Positions 1 through 6,913 of a stretch of DNA of 23,164 nt are shown here, one piece after another. The notes under the pieces are model-generated. The model saw only the letters and a list, made by a program, of their open reading frames with translations. It was not told the DNA's origin and ran no database searches. The position numbers and the translations under genes were made by a program. Origin of the DNA: JANNHK01 sp034408875. GTDB taxonomy: Bacteria; Actinomycetota; Acidimicrobiia; IMCC26256; PALSA-610. The stretch spans positions 1-23,164 of the forward strand of contig JAWXCJ010000239.1 in NCBI GenBank assembly GCA_034408875.1, written 5' to 3'. Position 1 is the stretch's first letter, and the number at the start of each line of letters is the position of its first letter.

Positions 1-61
1 CATCATGCGTGACGCGACGACAACGTTCGCGATCGCCCTGGTCGACGCGTCACGCATGATG
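1..61. repeat. Perfect 16-bp inverted repeat at the left edge
   Basis: Bases 1-16 (catcatgcgtgacgcg) are the exact reverse complement of bases 46-61, with a 29-base spacer. The right arm contains the ATG candidates of the MenH-like gene at 56 and 59. The left arm begins exactly at the first base, so the repeat may extend beyond the window. It could be an RNA hairpin hiding the start codon, or a fold-back artefact at a contig end. Confidence 0.75.
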
Positions 62-751
62 GGACCCGTGCCCGTCGTGTTCGTCCCCGGATTCACGCAA
101 ACGGCAGCGTCGTGGGACGGCGTCGTGCCGTACGTTCGCGGCGCGGTCGTGCTCGACGTCCCGTTGCGCAACACGTTCGCGGCGACGGCGGCGGCAATCG
201 GCGCCGCGGGCGGTCCCGCGATCTACGTCGGCTACTCGATGGGCGCGCGCCTCTGCCTGCGCCTCGCACTCGATCGTCCTGATCTCGTGCAGGGGCTGGT
301 GCTCGTGAGCGGTTCGCCGGGCATCGAAGATGCCGGCGAGCGCGAGCAACGGATGACGGCGGACGACGCGCTGGCCGCATCGGTCGAGCGCGAAGGGGTC
401 GAAGCGTTCCTCGCCATGTGGCTCGCGCAGCCGATGTTCGCGAACGTACGCGACGACGCTCCGGGCGTGGCGGCGCGGAAGGAGCTCACAGCCGAGTTCG
501 TCGCGGACTGCCTGCGCGTGCTCGGCGCGGGTGTGATGGAACCACTGTGGGACCGGCTCGGCGAGTTGCGCATGCCGACCGCGCTCGTCACCGGCGCGGC
601 CGACACGAAGTACGACGCGATCGCCGAAGCGATGATCGAGCGCATTCGCACCGGCGTGTTCCATGTGCGGCTCGACGGCGGCCACGCGCTGCCGCAGGAG
701 TGCCCGGCCGAGCTCGGCAAGTTCGTCGCCGCGTTCGCCGCCGAGCACTAG
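56..751 (+). CDS. menH: MenH-like alpha/beta hydrolase (probable SHCHC synthase)
   Basis: Alpha/beta hydrolase fold protein of 231 residues from this start. Visible: strand and oxyanion region VVFVPGFTQT near residue 8, nucleophile elbow GYSMGAR with Ser61, candidate acid Asp183 in TGAADTKYD, and catalytic His210 in LDGGHALP. MenH proteins eliminate pyruvate from SEPHCHC to give 2-succinyl-6-hydroxy-2,4-cyclohexadiene-1-carboxylate in cytosolic menaquinone synthesis. The role is inferred mainly from adjacency to menA, menB and menE, since the fold alone does not fix the substrate. The start is uncertain. ATG codons lie at 5, 56 and 59, and the frame is open to the left window edge. I chose 56 because it puts the first beta strand at the usual distance from the N terminus, but 5 or an upstream start (even fusion to an upstream menD end) is possible. 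Its stop overlaps the menA stop in the tetranucleotide CTAG at 748-751, so the genes converge without a gap. Confidence 0.8.
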   Translation: MMGPVPVVFVPGFTQTAASWDGVVPYVRGAVVLDVPLRNTFAATAAAIGAAGGPAIYVGYSMGARLCLRLALDRPDLVQGLVLVSGSPGIEDAGEREQRMTADDALAASVEREGVEAFLAMWLAQPMFANVRDDAPGVAARKELTAEFVADCLRVLGAGVMEPLWDRLGELRMPTALVTGAADTKYDAIAEAMIERIRTGVFHVRLDGGHALPQECPAELGKFVAAFAAEH

Positions 752-1614
752 CTGATCCACAGCCCCGCCGCGAGGAGCACGGCGAGCACGATCTGAAACC
801 GTGCGGTACCGAGGAGCGCGCCGACGAGCGCGGGCGGGTCGCTGCGGGTCAGCACCGTGCGGACCGGCGCGATCGCCAACGGCGCCGCGAGCAACGCGAG
901 CACGGACCACGGTTCGAGCAGGGTGCACGCGACGACAGCGACAACCGCGCCAACGATCACGCCGGCGTACAACACCCGGCCCCGCTCGACTCCGAGCCGC
1001 ACCGCGATCGTGCGCTTGCCCGCGACACGGTCGGTTTCGACGTCGCGCAGGTTGTTGGTGAGCATGATCCCGCATGCGGGCAGACCGACCGCGAACGCAC
1101 CCCACCACGCGGCCGCGGGCACCGTCTCGTGCTGCACGTACGCGCTCCCGACCGTGGCCACGAACCCGAAGAAGACCAACACCATGATTTCGCCGAGACC
1201 GACGTAGCCGTACGGCTTGGGACCACCGGTATAGGTGACCCCAGCGACGAGTGACGCGACACCGAGCAGCAGCAACCACGGGTTGACCACGAGCGCGAGC
1301 ACAGCGCCGACGAGCGCGGCCACCGCGAACGCCGCAATCGACGCCCGCTTGACCGCGACCGGCGACGCCAACCCCGACGCGACGAGCCGGACCGGCCCGC
1401 GCCGATTCGCGTCGGTACCGCGCACGCCGTCGGAATAGTCGTTCGCGTAGTTCACTCCCACTTGCAGCCCGAGCGCGACGACGAGCGCGGCGAGCGCTCG
1501 CACCCAATTCGTCGGCCCCGCAAGCGACCCGGCGGCAGTCCCGACGAGCACAGGCGAAATCGCGGCGCCGAGCGTCTTCGGCCGCGCCCCCTGCACCCAC
1601 AACGCTGCGTTCAC
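748..1614 (-). CDS. menA: 1,4-dihydroxy-2-naphthoate polyprenyltransferase (MenA)
   Basis: UbiA-superfamily integral membrane prenyltransferase, 288 residues, a typical length. It transfers a polyprenyl chain from the diphosphate to 1,4-dihydroxy-2-naphthoate, giving demethylmenaquinone at the membrane. The first Asp-rich motif NDYSDGVRGTD lies at about 58-68 and the second, DVETDRVAGKRT, at about 191-202; both bind the Mg-diphosphate. Eight or nine hydrophobic segments span the rest, and the N-terminal ALWVQGARPKTLGAAISPVL is characteristic of MenA. The start is GTG, with a G-rich Shine-Dalgarno-like run just upstream (1617-1628 on the complement). It lies 63 bases downstream of menB on the same strand, separated by a hairpin, so a menB-menA operon is likely. 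Its 3' end meets the MenH-like gene. Confidence 0.95.
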   Translation of the reverse strand: MNAALWVQGARPKTLGAAISPVLVGTAAGSLAGPTNWVRALAALVVALGLQVGVNYANDYSDGVRGTDANRRGPVRLVASGLASPVAVKRASIAAFAVAALVGAVLALVVNPWLLLLGVASLVAGVTYTGGPKPYGYVGLGEIMVLVFFGFVATVGSAYVQHETVPAAAWWGAFAVGLPACGIMLTNNLRDVETDRVAGKRTIAVRLGVERGRVLYAGVIVGAVVAVVACTLLEPWSVLALLAAPLAIAPVRTVLTRSDPPALVGALLGTARFQIVLAVLLAAGLWIS

Positions 1615-1630
1615 GCGCCACCCCCACCCG

Positions 1631-1669
1631 TGCGTCGGTAGGGGGTCAATATTCCCCCTCAGCGACGCA
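1631..1669 (-). promoter_or_regulatory. Extended stem-loop between menB and menA
   Basis: Two nested perfect stems lie in the 63-base gap: TGCGTCG (1631-1637) with CGACGCA (1663-1669), and AGGGGG (1640-1645) with CCCCCT (1654-1659). A 2x3 internal loop separates them and the apical loop is eight bases. On the menB-menA transcript no U run follows; instead the G-rich ribosome site of menA follows. It therefore looks more like an attenuator, processing site or mRNA-stabilising hairpin than a simple terminator. Read on the plus strand it is followed by a T-rich tail near 1670-1679. Confidence 0.55.
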
Positions 1670-1677
1670 TCGTGTTT

Positions 1678-2520
1678 TCATGGTCGTTTTGGGTATTGGT
1701 CGAAGTCGGGCTTGCGCTTTTCGAGGTAGGCGTTCTTGCCCTCCTGCGCTTCTTCCGACATGTAGTAGAGGAGCGTCGCGTCGCCGGCGAGTTGCTGAAT
1801 GCCGGCGAGGCCGTCGTCGACCGCGTTGAGCGACGCCTTCAGCATGCGCAACGCGATCGGCGAGTGCTCGAGCATGCGGCGCGCCCACGCCACCGTTTCG
1901 ACTTCGAGGTCGGCGAGCGGAACGACCTTGTTGACGAGACCCATGTCGGCCGCGGTCTGCGCGTCGTACTGCTCGCACAGGAACCAGATCTCGCGAGCCT
2001 TCTTCTGGCCGACGATGCGGGCGAGTAGGCCCGACCCGTACCCGCCGTCGAAGCTGCCGACGCGCGGACCCGTCTGGCCGAACCGCGCGTTGTCGGCGCA
2101 GATCGTGAGGTCACACACGATGTGCAGCACGTGGCCGCCGCCGATCGCGTACCCGGCGACCATCGCCACGACCGGCTTCGGCAAGCGCCGGATCTGGATC
2201 TGGAGGTCGAGCACGTTGAGGCGGCCGATGCCCTTGTCGTCGCGGTACCCGTCGTCGCCGCGCACGCGCTGGTCGCCACCGGAACAGAACGCGTCGGTGC
2301 CCTCGCCGGTGAGAACGATCACGCCGATCGTCGGGTCGTCACGCGCGATCTCGAACGCGTCGCGCAGTTCGAACAGCGTGCGGGGCCGGAACGCGTTGCG
2401 GACCTCGGGCCGGCAGATCGTGATCTTGGCGATGCCGTCGCACGTGTCGTACGAGACGTCGGTCCAGCCGTCGGGTGTGGCGGGCTTCCAGTCGGCCCCG
2501 GGGCGGATCACTGGCTCCAT
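1678..2520 (-). CDS. menB: 1,4-dihydroxy-2-naphthoyl-CoA synthase (MenB)
   Basis: Crotonase-fold enzyme of 280 residues that cyclises o-succinylbenzoyl-CoA to 1,4-dihydroxy-2-naphthoyl-CoA. Visible: CSGGDQ near 79-84 and GYAIGGGHVLH at 123-133 (oxyanion holes), QTGPRVGSFDGGYGS near 149-163, GQKKAREIWFLC at 171-182, and the C-terminal YLEKRKPDF typical of MenB. Gln149, Gly151 and Trp179 match the E. coli bicarbonate-binding positions Gln154, Gly156 and Trp184 with the same spacing, so this is a bicarbonate-dependent (type I) MenB rather than the Asp-containing type of Mycobacterium. The frame is open upstream to 2658, but the start at 2520 has a GAGGAG ribosome site about eight bases ahead and begins with the usual N terminus. 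It diverges from menE. Confidence 0.96.
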   Translation of the reverse strand: MEPVIRPGADWKPATPDGWTDVSYDTCDGIAKITICRPEVRNAFRPRTLFELRDAFEIARDDPTIGVIVLTGEGTDAFCSGGDQRVRGDDGYRDDKGIGRLNVLDLQIQIRRLPKPVVAMVAGYAIGGGHVLHIVCDLTICADNARFGQTGPRVGSFDGGYGSGLLARIVGQKKAREIWFLCEQYDAQTAADMGLVNKVVPLADLEVETVAWARRMLEHSPIALRMLKASLNAVDDGLAGIQQLAGDATLLYYMSEEAQEGKNAYLEKRKPDFDQYPKRP

Positions 2521-2559
2521 CGCGTTCTCCTCGAACGGCCGCACGCGGCCCCATCGATT

Positions 2560-2579
2560 GTGGGAGCGGTTGCTCCCAC
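2560..2579. promoter_or_regulatory. 20-bp palindrome between menB and menE, possible operator
   Basis: GTGGGAGC (2560-2567) and GCTCCCAC (2572-2579) form perfect 8-bp arms around GGTT. The element is centred in the 75-base divergent gap and lies where the -35 region of menE would fall, upstream of a TACGGT hexamer at 2583-2588. Symmetry and position suggest a dimeric repressor site that could control both directions. The half-site GGGAGC resembles LacI-family operators of actinobacteria, but those usually lack the four-base spacer, so the regulator is unknown. It might instead simply be a hairpin. Confidence 0.5.
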
Positions 2580-2582
2580 GGT

Positions 2583-2588
2583 TACGGT
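2583..2588 (+). promoter_or_regulatory. Candidate -10 box of a leaderless menE transcript
   Basis: TACGGT fits the actinobacterial TANNNT -10 pattern and ends seven bases before the GTG at 2596, the spacing expected if transcription starts on the start codon. No Shine-Dalgarno sequence precedes that GTG. The same arrangement occurs before the amidase and the Lhr gene in this window. Confidence 0.4.
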
Positions 2589-2595
2589 ACCCACC

Positions 2596-3765
2596 GTGCC
2601 GGATGCGGACGAAACCAGGGTCGTGGCCGCGGTCCTGGGGGGCTCGGCGCTGGCCCACGCGGCCGTCGCGGCCTGGGACGCGGGCGAGGTCATCGCGCCC
2701 CTGAACCCGGCCGCGCCCGCGGCCGAGCTGCGCGGGCTACTCGACCAGCTCCGCCCCACCCACCTCGTCGACGCGACCGGCCGCCACCGCCGGCCGGACG
2801 GCATCCCTGCCGCCGCGGACCTCGCAGCACTCGTCGTCACGTCGGGCACGACGGGAACACCGAAGGGCGTCGAGCTGACCCGCGCCGGCATGGAGCTGAT
2901 GGCCCGCGGCTACTCCGCCGGGGTCGGCGCCGGGTCCGACGCGCACTGGCTGGCGTGCCTGCCGCTGCACCACGTCGCGAGCCTCGGTCCCATTGCGCGG
3001 GCGTACGTGATGGGAACCCACTGGACCGCGCACGACAGCTTCGACCTCGAACGCGTCGGACGTGCACCCCGCGCCGAAGGCGCGACGATCGTGTCGGTCG
3101 TCCCTACCGCACTACGGCGCCTGCTCGACGCGGATGCGCCGATGCACGAGTATCGGTGCGTCATCGTCGGCGGTGCACCGTGCCCACCCGCCCTGCGCGA
3201 TCGCGCCGAGCAGGCCGGCGTCCGCGTCGTCGACGCGTACGGCATGACCGAAACGTGGGGCGGGTGGGCACTCGACGGTCGCCCGATCGACGGCGTCGAG
3301 TACACACTGGCCGACGACGACGAGATCCTCGTGCGCGGCGCCGTCGTGATGCGCGGCTACCGCTTCGACCCCGAGACGACCGCGGTGACCCTCGACCCCG
3401 ACGGTTGGCTGCACACGGGCGATGTCGGCGCGGTGGTCGACGGCCGGGTGTGCGTAACCGACCGCACCAAGGACCTCGTCATCACCGGCGGCGTGAACGT
3501 AAGCCCTACCGAAGTCGAAGGCGTGCTCGGCCGGCACCCAGACGTGCACGACGTGTGCGTCGTCGGCGTACCCGACGACGAATGGGGCGAACGCGTCGTC
3601 GCGGTCATCGTGCCCACCGACGCCACGCGCCCGCCCACCGTCGACGAACTCCGCGCCTTCGCTCGCGACGAGCTCTCGGCGCCCAAACTCCCGCGCGAAA
3701 TGCGCATCGTTGCGGAGATTCCGCGCAGCACCGGTGGTAAGCCGCTGCGGCGGCTCCTGCGTTAG
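2596..3765 (+). CDS. menE: o-Succinylbenzoate-CoA ligase (MenE)
   Basis: ANL-superfamily adenylating enzyme of 389 residues from this GTG, a compact size usual for actinobacterial MenE. It activates o-succinylbenzoate with ATP and CoA for MenB. Motifs: P-loop VTSGTTGTPKG at 81-91, VGGAPCP at 191-197, aromatic/TE motif YGMTET at 215-220, LHTGDVG at 272-278 with the adenylate-binding Asp, hinge region DRTKDLVITGGVNVSPTEVE at 289-308, and the C-terminal catalytic Lys382 in GGKPLRR. The frame stays open far upstream, antisense to menB, which is shadow. GTG 2596 lies just after the palindrome and seven bases after a TACGGT box, favouring a leaderless start; GTG 2560, inside the palindrome, is a less likely alternative. 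A methyltransferase gene follows after 11 bases. Confidence 0.93.
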   Translation: MPDADETRVVAAVLGGSALAHAAVAAWDAGEVIAPLNPAAPAAELRGLLDQLRPTHLVDATGRHRRPDGIPAAADLAALVVTSGTTGTPKGVELTRAGMELMARGYSAGVGAGSDAHWLACLPLHHVASLGPIARAYVMGTHWTAHDSFDLERVGRAPRAEGATIVSVVPTALRRLLDADAPMHEYRCVIVGGAPCPPALRDRAEQAGVRVVDAYGMTETWGGWALDGRPIDGVEYTLADDDEILVRGAVVMRGYRFDPETTAVTLDPDGWLHTGDVGAVVDGRVCVTDRTKDLVITGGVNVSPTEVEGVLGRHPDVHDVCVVGVPDDEWGERVVAVIVPTDATRPPTVDELRAFARDELSAPKLPREMRIVAEIPRSTGGKPLRRLLR

Positions 3766-3776
3766 CGTTCGCGGCG

Positions 3777-4646
3777 ATGAGCTCGGTCTTGAACATGCAG
3801 CGCGCCGTACGCACCGTTCGGCGCCGGCAACAGGGCATCTCGTACCACCGCGCACCGAGTTTTCACGACCCGATTTCGCAGGCGTGCACCTTCGACCAGA
3901 TCGAGTCTCCGGAGTTCCGCACCTGGTGCGCCCGGCTCCACACCCCGCGGTGGTGCCACCGCAAGCTCTGGGAGTGGTGCTTCATCCTCCAGGCGCTCAC
4001 CGTGAACGACATGGCCGCGCCCGGTCGCCGAGGGTTGGGGTTCGCGGTCGGGAACGAACCGATCTCGGCCTGGCTCGCCGCGTGCGGCGCGACCCTCGTC
4101 GCCACCGACCTCCCCGACGCCCGCGAGAAGGCGGCCGAATGGAAGGCGACGGGCCAGCACGCGGCCCGGCTCGCCGATCTCGTGCACGACGACATCTGCC
4201 CGGCCGACCAGTTCCTCGAACGGGTCTCGTTCCGCCCGGTCGACATGAACGACATCCCCGCCGACCTGCGCGACTTCGACTTCGCGTGGTCGGCATGCGC
4301 GATCGAGCATCTCGGCGACCTCGAAGCCGGGTTGCGCTTCTTCGAACGGCAACTCGACTGCCTCGCACCGGGCGGCGTCGGCGTGCACACCACGGAGTTC
4401 AACGTCTCGTCCGACGACGCCACCCTCGCCGACGGCCACACCGTCCTGTACCGCCGCCGCGACATCGAAGAACTCGTCACTCGCGTGCAGGCGCTCGGCC
4501 ACGACATGCGCGTCACGTTCGCGTTGGGCGAGACCCCGGAAGACCTCCACGTCGACCTGCCGCCGTACACGAACACACACCTGCGCATGAAGACCGCGGA
4601 CTTCGTAAACACTTCGTTCGGTTTGATCGTGCGCAAGGCGCGATGA
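3777..4646 (+). CDS. Class I SAM-dependent methyltransferase, substrate unknown
   Basis: Protein of 289 residues with a Rossmann-type methyltransferase core. A motif I-like segment, GLGFAVGNEPISAWLAACGATLVATDLP, spans about 86-113, where Asp111 would bind the SAM ribose. VDMNDIP follows at 155-161, the motif IV-like DFAWSACAIEHLGD at 168-181, and LAPGG at 196-200. The first 80 residues are a basic, aromatic- and Cys-rich extension with no family I recognise. Members of this general type often sit beside polysaccharide or glycosyltransferase genes. Here the stop overlaps the start of a GT-C-like membrane protein (ATGA), so the two are probably translationally coupled and may act on the same glycan. 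It lies 11 bases after menE, but similarity to menaquinone methyltransferases (MenG/UbiE) is not evident, so a quinone role is not supported. Confidence 0.75.
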   Translation: MSSVLNMQRAVRTVRRRQQGISYHRAPSFHDPISQACTFDQIESPEFRTWCARLHTPRWCHRKLWEWCFILQALTVNDMAAPGRRGLGFAVGNEPISAWLAACGATLVATDLPDAREKAAEWKATGQHAARLADLVHDDICPADQFLERVSFRPVDMNDIPADLRDFDFAWSACAIEHLGDLEAGLRFFERQLDCLAPGGVGVHTTEFNVSSDDATLADGHTVLYRRRDIEELVTRVQALGHDMRVTFALGETPEDLHVDLPPYTNTHLRMKTADFVNTSFGLIVRKAR

Positions 4647-6421
4647 CCGAACCGGCGGACACGACACCACCGCCGGAGGAGACCGCCCCCAACTCGGCGC
4701 TGGTCCTCGCGTTCTTCACCGTCGTCGGTGTGATCTTCGCGTTCCCGTTGAGCCCGGCGAAGTGGACGACGCACATCCCCGGCAACCAGGGCGACGCGCT
4801 GCTGAACCTGTGGATCCTGCGCTGGGGCGGCACGCACTTCGACGACGGTTGGGGCAGCCTCTGGGACACCACGATCTTCTCCCCGCGTGCGAACACGCTC
4901 GCGTACAGCGAGTCGATGCTCCCGGTCGCGCTCGTGCACCGCGTGCTCGCGTTCGTGTTCCAGTCCGACGTGCTCGCGTTCAACGTCATCTACGTCGCGA
5001 CGTGGGCGTTGTCGGGATGGATCACGTACCTCCTCGCGCGCCGGTTGACGGGCAACACCACGGCGAGCGTGCTCGCCGGCCTCGCGTTCACGCTGACGAC
5101 GACGCACCTCATCCACTACAGCTTCTTTCAACTCGGGTTCAGCTTCCTCATCCCGCTGATCGTGTTGCTCGCGCTGAACCTGTTCGAGTCGAAACGCGTC
5201 GTCACCGGCGCGCTCCTGGGCGCGGCAACTGCCGTCCTCGCGTTGTCGAGCAGCTACTACGGACTCGTCATCGGCCTGGTGCTGGCGCTGTTGATCCCGA
5301 CGCTGCTCCTGTGGCACCGAGACTCGTTCCGCCAACTGCTCCCGGCTCTTGGCGCCGCCGCGATCGTCGGTGGTGTCCTCGTCGCGCCGGTGGCGTACCA
5401 GTACCGGGAGCTCCAGCAGGACACGTTCTTCCACCGCGACCCCGAGATCGCGGCGCGTGTCGACGACTTCCTGCGCGTCTCGCCCGACAACTACGTCCTC
5501 GCCGACCTGCCGCCGTGGGATTCCCGCTCGACGCCCGAGTCGGCAACGATCGAGCAGCGCCTGTTCCCGGGCATCGTCGTGACCGCGCTGACACTGTTCG
5601 GACTCTTCGCATTGTGGCAGCAACGCCGATCGCGTTCTGCCAAGTCGATGCTCGCACTCGTCCCGCCCGCACTGTTGCTCGTGGTCCTCTCGTTCGGCGA
5701 ATACATCGGGTACGGCACCAGCCGGTACAAGGTGCCGTGGGCGCGCGTCTGGAACCTGCCCGGTTTCACCGGCATTCGTGTTCCGGCACGATTCATCGTG
5801 TTCCCGATGCTGTTGCTCGCGCTGGTGGCCGCCTTCGGGCTCGCGTGGCTGCTCACCCACATGCGGTCGCGCGCGCTGCGTGTCGCGCTCGTCGTCGCGC
5901 TGGGCGGTGTGCTCGCCACCGAGTCGGCAATCGAGATCCAGTTCTCGCGGGTGCCAAACGACGCCGCCTCGGAAGCGGTGAACGAGGCACTGCGCGACCT
6001 CCCTCGCGGTGCGGTCGCCGAACTCCCGATGGTCGCGACGCACTTCGGCGGCGCGTGGGCGTACACCGAAATGCCACGCCAGTACCTGTCGCTGATCGAC
6101 GGGAACGAACGGCTCGGCGGGTACAGCGGTTACGCGCCGGCCGGGTACAACGAACTGGCCCGCGTCCTCGAAACCTTCCCCGGCGAACGCGCGCTCTCAG
6201 AGCTCGAGCAACTGGGTGCGCGCTACGTGATCCTGCGTCTCTCGCTGCCGAGCGGCGTTGCACCGCTCGACCGCGAAAGCATCGAAGACCAAGGCGTCGG
6301 GCCGTTCAGTGAAGACAAGGCGGAGGCGATCATCGACGCACTCCCGCCCGACCGTGTGCGCAACCTGGGCCGGTTCGGCGACGCCTACCTGCTGGAGTTG
6401 GTGTCGTCGGCGGGTGCCTGA
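4643..6421 (+). CDS. Multi-pass membrane protein, GT-C glycosyltransferase-like
   Basis: Integral membrane protein of 592 residues. A short Pro/Thr/Glu-rich cytosolic start is followed by a first membrane segment at about 18-36. An extracytoplasmic loop then carries GNQGDALLNLW at 47-57, whose Asp51 sits where GT-C enzymes keep a catalytic acid. About nine or ten further hydrophobic segments run to about residue 440. The remaining C-terminal part is a soluble alpha/beta domain (GAVAELPMV, GYSGYAP, GARYVILR), as in YfhO-like and related lipid-linked sugar transferases. Such enzymes transfer sugars from polyprenyl-phosphate donors on the outer face of the membrane; donor and acceptor are not predictable here. 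The ATG overlaps the methyltransferase stop, and an upstream-extended frame (from 3710) is shadow over that gene. Assignment to GT-C rests on topology and one motif. Confidence 0.75.
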   Translation: MTEPADTTPPPEETAPNSALVLAFFTVVGVIFAFPLSPAKWTTHIPGNQGDALLNLWILRWGGTHFDDGWGSLWDTTIFSPRANTLAYSESMLPVALVHRVLAFVFQSDVLAFNVIYVATWALSGWITYLLARRLTGNTTASVLAGLAFTLTTTHLIHYSFFQLGFSFLIPLIVLLALNLFESKRVVTGALLGAATAVLALSSSYYGLVIGLVLALLIPTLLLWHRDSFRQLLPALGAAAIVGGVLVAPVAYQYRELQQDTFFHRDPEIAARVDDFLRVSPDNYVLADLPPWDSRSTPESATIEQRLFPGIVVTALTLFGLFALWQQRRSRSAKSMLALVPPALLLVVLSFGEYIGYGTSRYKVPWARVWNLPGFTGIRVPARFIVFPMLLLALVAAFGLAWLLTHMRSRALRVALVVALGGVLATESAIEIQFSRVPNDAASEAVNEALRDLPRGAVAELPMVATHFGGAWAYTEMPRQYLSLIDGNERLGGYSGYAPAGYNELARVLETFPGERALSELEQLGARYVILRLSLPSGVAPLDRESIEDQGVGPFSEDKAEAIIDALPPDRVRNLGRFGDAYLLELVSSAGA

Positions 6422-6428
6422 TCGCCCT

Positions 6429-6446
6429 CGAAGAAGAACTTCTTCG
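6429..6446. terminator. Palindromic hairpin between convergent genes
   Basis: CGAAGAAG (6429-6436) and CTTCTTCG (6439-6446) form a perfect 8-bp inverted repeat with a two-base centre. It lies in the 41-base gap between two converging genes. The symmetry suits a bidirectional terminator, although no clear T run follows on either strand. Confidence 0.45.
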
Positions 6447-6462
6447 TCGCCACGCAGCCAGG

Positions 6463-6837
6463 CTACCGGTCGTCGCGTAACGCTTCTTTCCAGGTCCGGA
6501 ACCGCGCGTGCTCGCTCGCGCCGGGGCCTTCGCCCTCGCCGTGCCCGTCCGGGTGGAGCCGGAACGTAAACCGCCGGTCGAGGTCGTCGGACGCGATCGC
6601 CATGTAGCGCGCGTCGGCCTTCACCGCGGGTCCGGCCCGCCACAACAGGTACCGGCCGATGCGACGCTTGTACGCGACGAGGTCTACGCCGAAGTCGGCA
6701 CCGAGCCGGCGGAGCGCATCGGGTGCCTCGATCCAACGCTCGGCCGGGATCAGGAAGTCGCGCTGGGGCGTGTCCGGGAGGTCGGCCGTGTGCCAATCGC
6801 GGTCGGTCGGCGTTCGTTCCTCGGCAGGGGTAGGCAT
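6463..6837 (-). CDS. Conserved-looking small hypothetical protein
   Basis: Soluble protein of 124 residues that I do not recognise. It is rich in charged and aromatic residues: WHTADLPDTPQRDFLIPAER near the start, then RRIGRYLLWRAGPAVKADARYM near the middle and FTFRLHPDGHGEGEGP before a charged tail ending RTWKEALRDDR. No signal peptide, membrane segment or metal-binding cluster is seen. Third codon positions are G/C-rich in this frame, supporting a real gene. It ends facing the GT-C-like gene and diverges from the aldolase-like gene with 76 bases between starts. No good Shine-Dalgarno sequence precedes the ATG, so it may be leaderless. Confidence 0.7.
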   Translation of the reverse strand: MPTPAEERTPTDRDWHTADLPDTPQRDFLIPAERWIEAPDALRRLGADFGVDLVAYKRRIGRYLLWRAGPAVKADARYMAIASDDLDRRFTFRLHPDGHGEGEGPGASEHARFRTWKEALRDDR

Positions 6838-6856
6838 GTATCTGAGATGATCGCAC

Positions 6857-6869
6857 GGTGACGCTCACC
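6857..6869. promoter_or_regulatory. Short inverted repeat in divergent promoter region
   Basis: GGTGA (6857-6861) and TCACC (6865-6869) flank CGC. Five-bp arms are short, but the element sits five bases from a second, longer inverted repeat in the same 76-base divergent gap, so a paired operator is possible. Confidence 0.35.
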
Positions 6870-6873
6870 AACC

Positions 6874-6891
6874 GGAACGGATACTCGTTCC
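6874..6891. promoter_or_regulatory. GGAACG-N6-CGTTCC inverted repeat, possible operator
   Basis: Perfect 6-bp arms at 6874-6879 and 6886-6891 surround GATACT. The repeat ends about 22 bases before the aldolase-like start, where a repressor would block the operon. The dyad form suits a dimeric TetR- or GntR-type regulator, but no regulator gene is nearby. Confidence 0.45.
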
Positions 6892-6913
6892 CGTACAACG
6901 CGTGGAGGAAATG

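Noticed and set aside
50..1627. 525-codon antisense open frame across the menH- and menA-like genes
   Set aside because: Arg/Ala-rich shadow in a different phase from menA; it crosses a gene boundary and has no motifs.
2122..2595. N-terminal extension of menE
   Set aside because: The frame is open but lies antisense to menB and in the divergent promoter; homologous sequence begins after GTG 2596.
3863..6043. 726-codon antisense open frame over the methyltransferase and GT-C-like genes
   Set aside because: Low-complexity Arg/Glu/Gln-rich translation with no recognisable fold, spanning two well-supported genes on the other strand.
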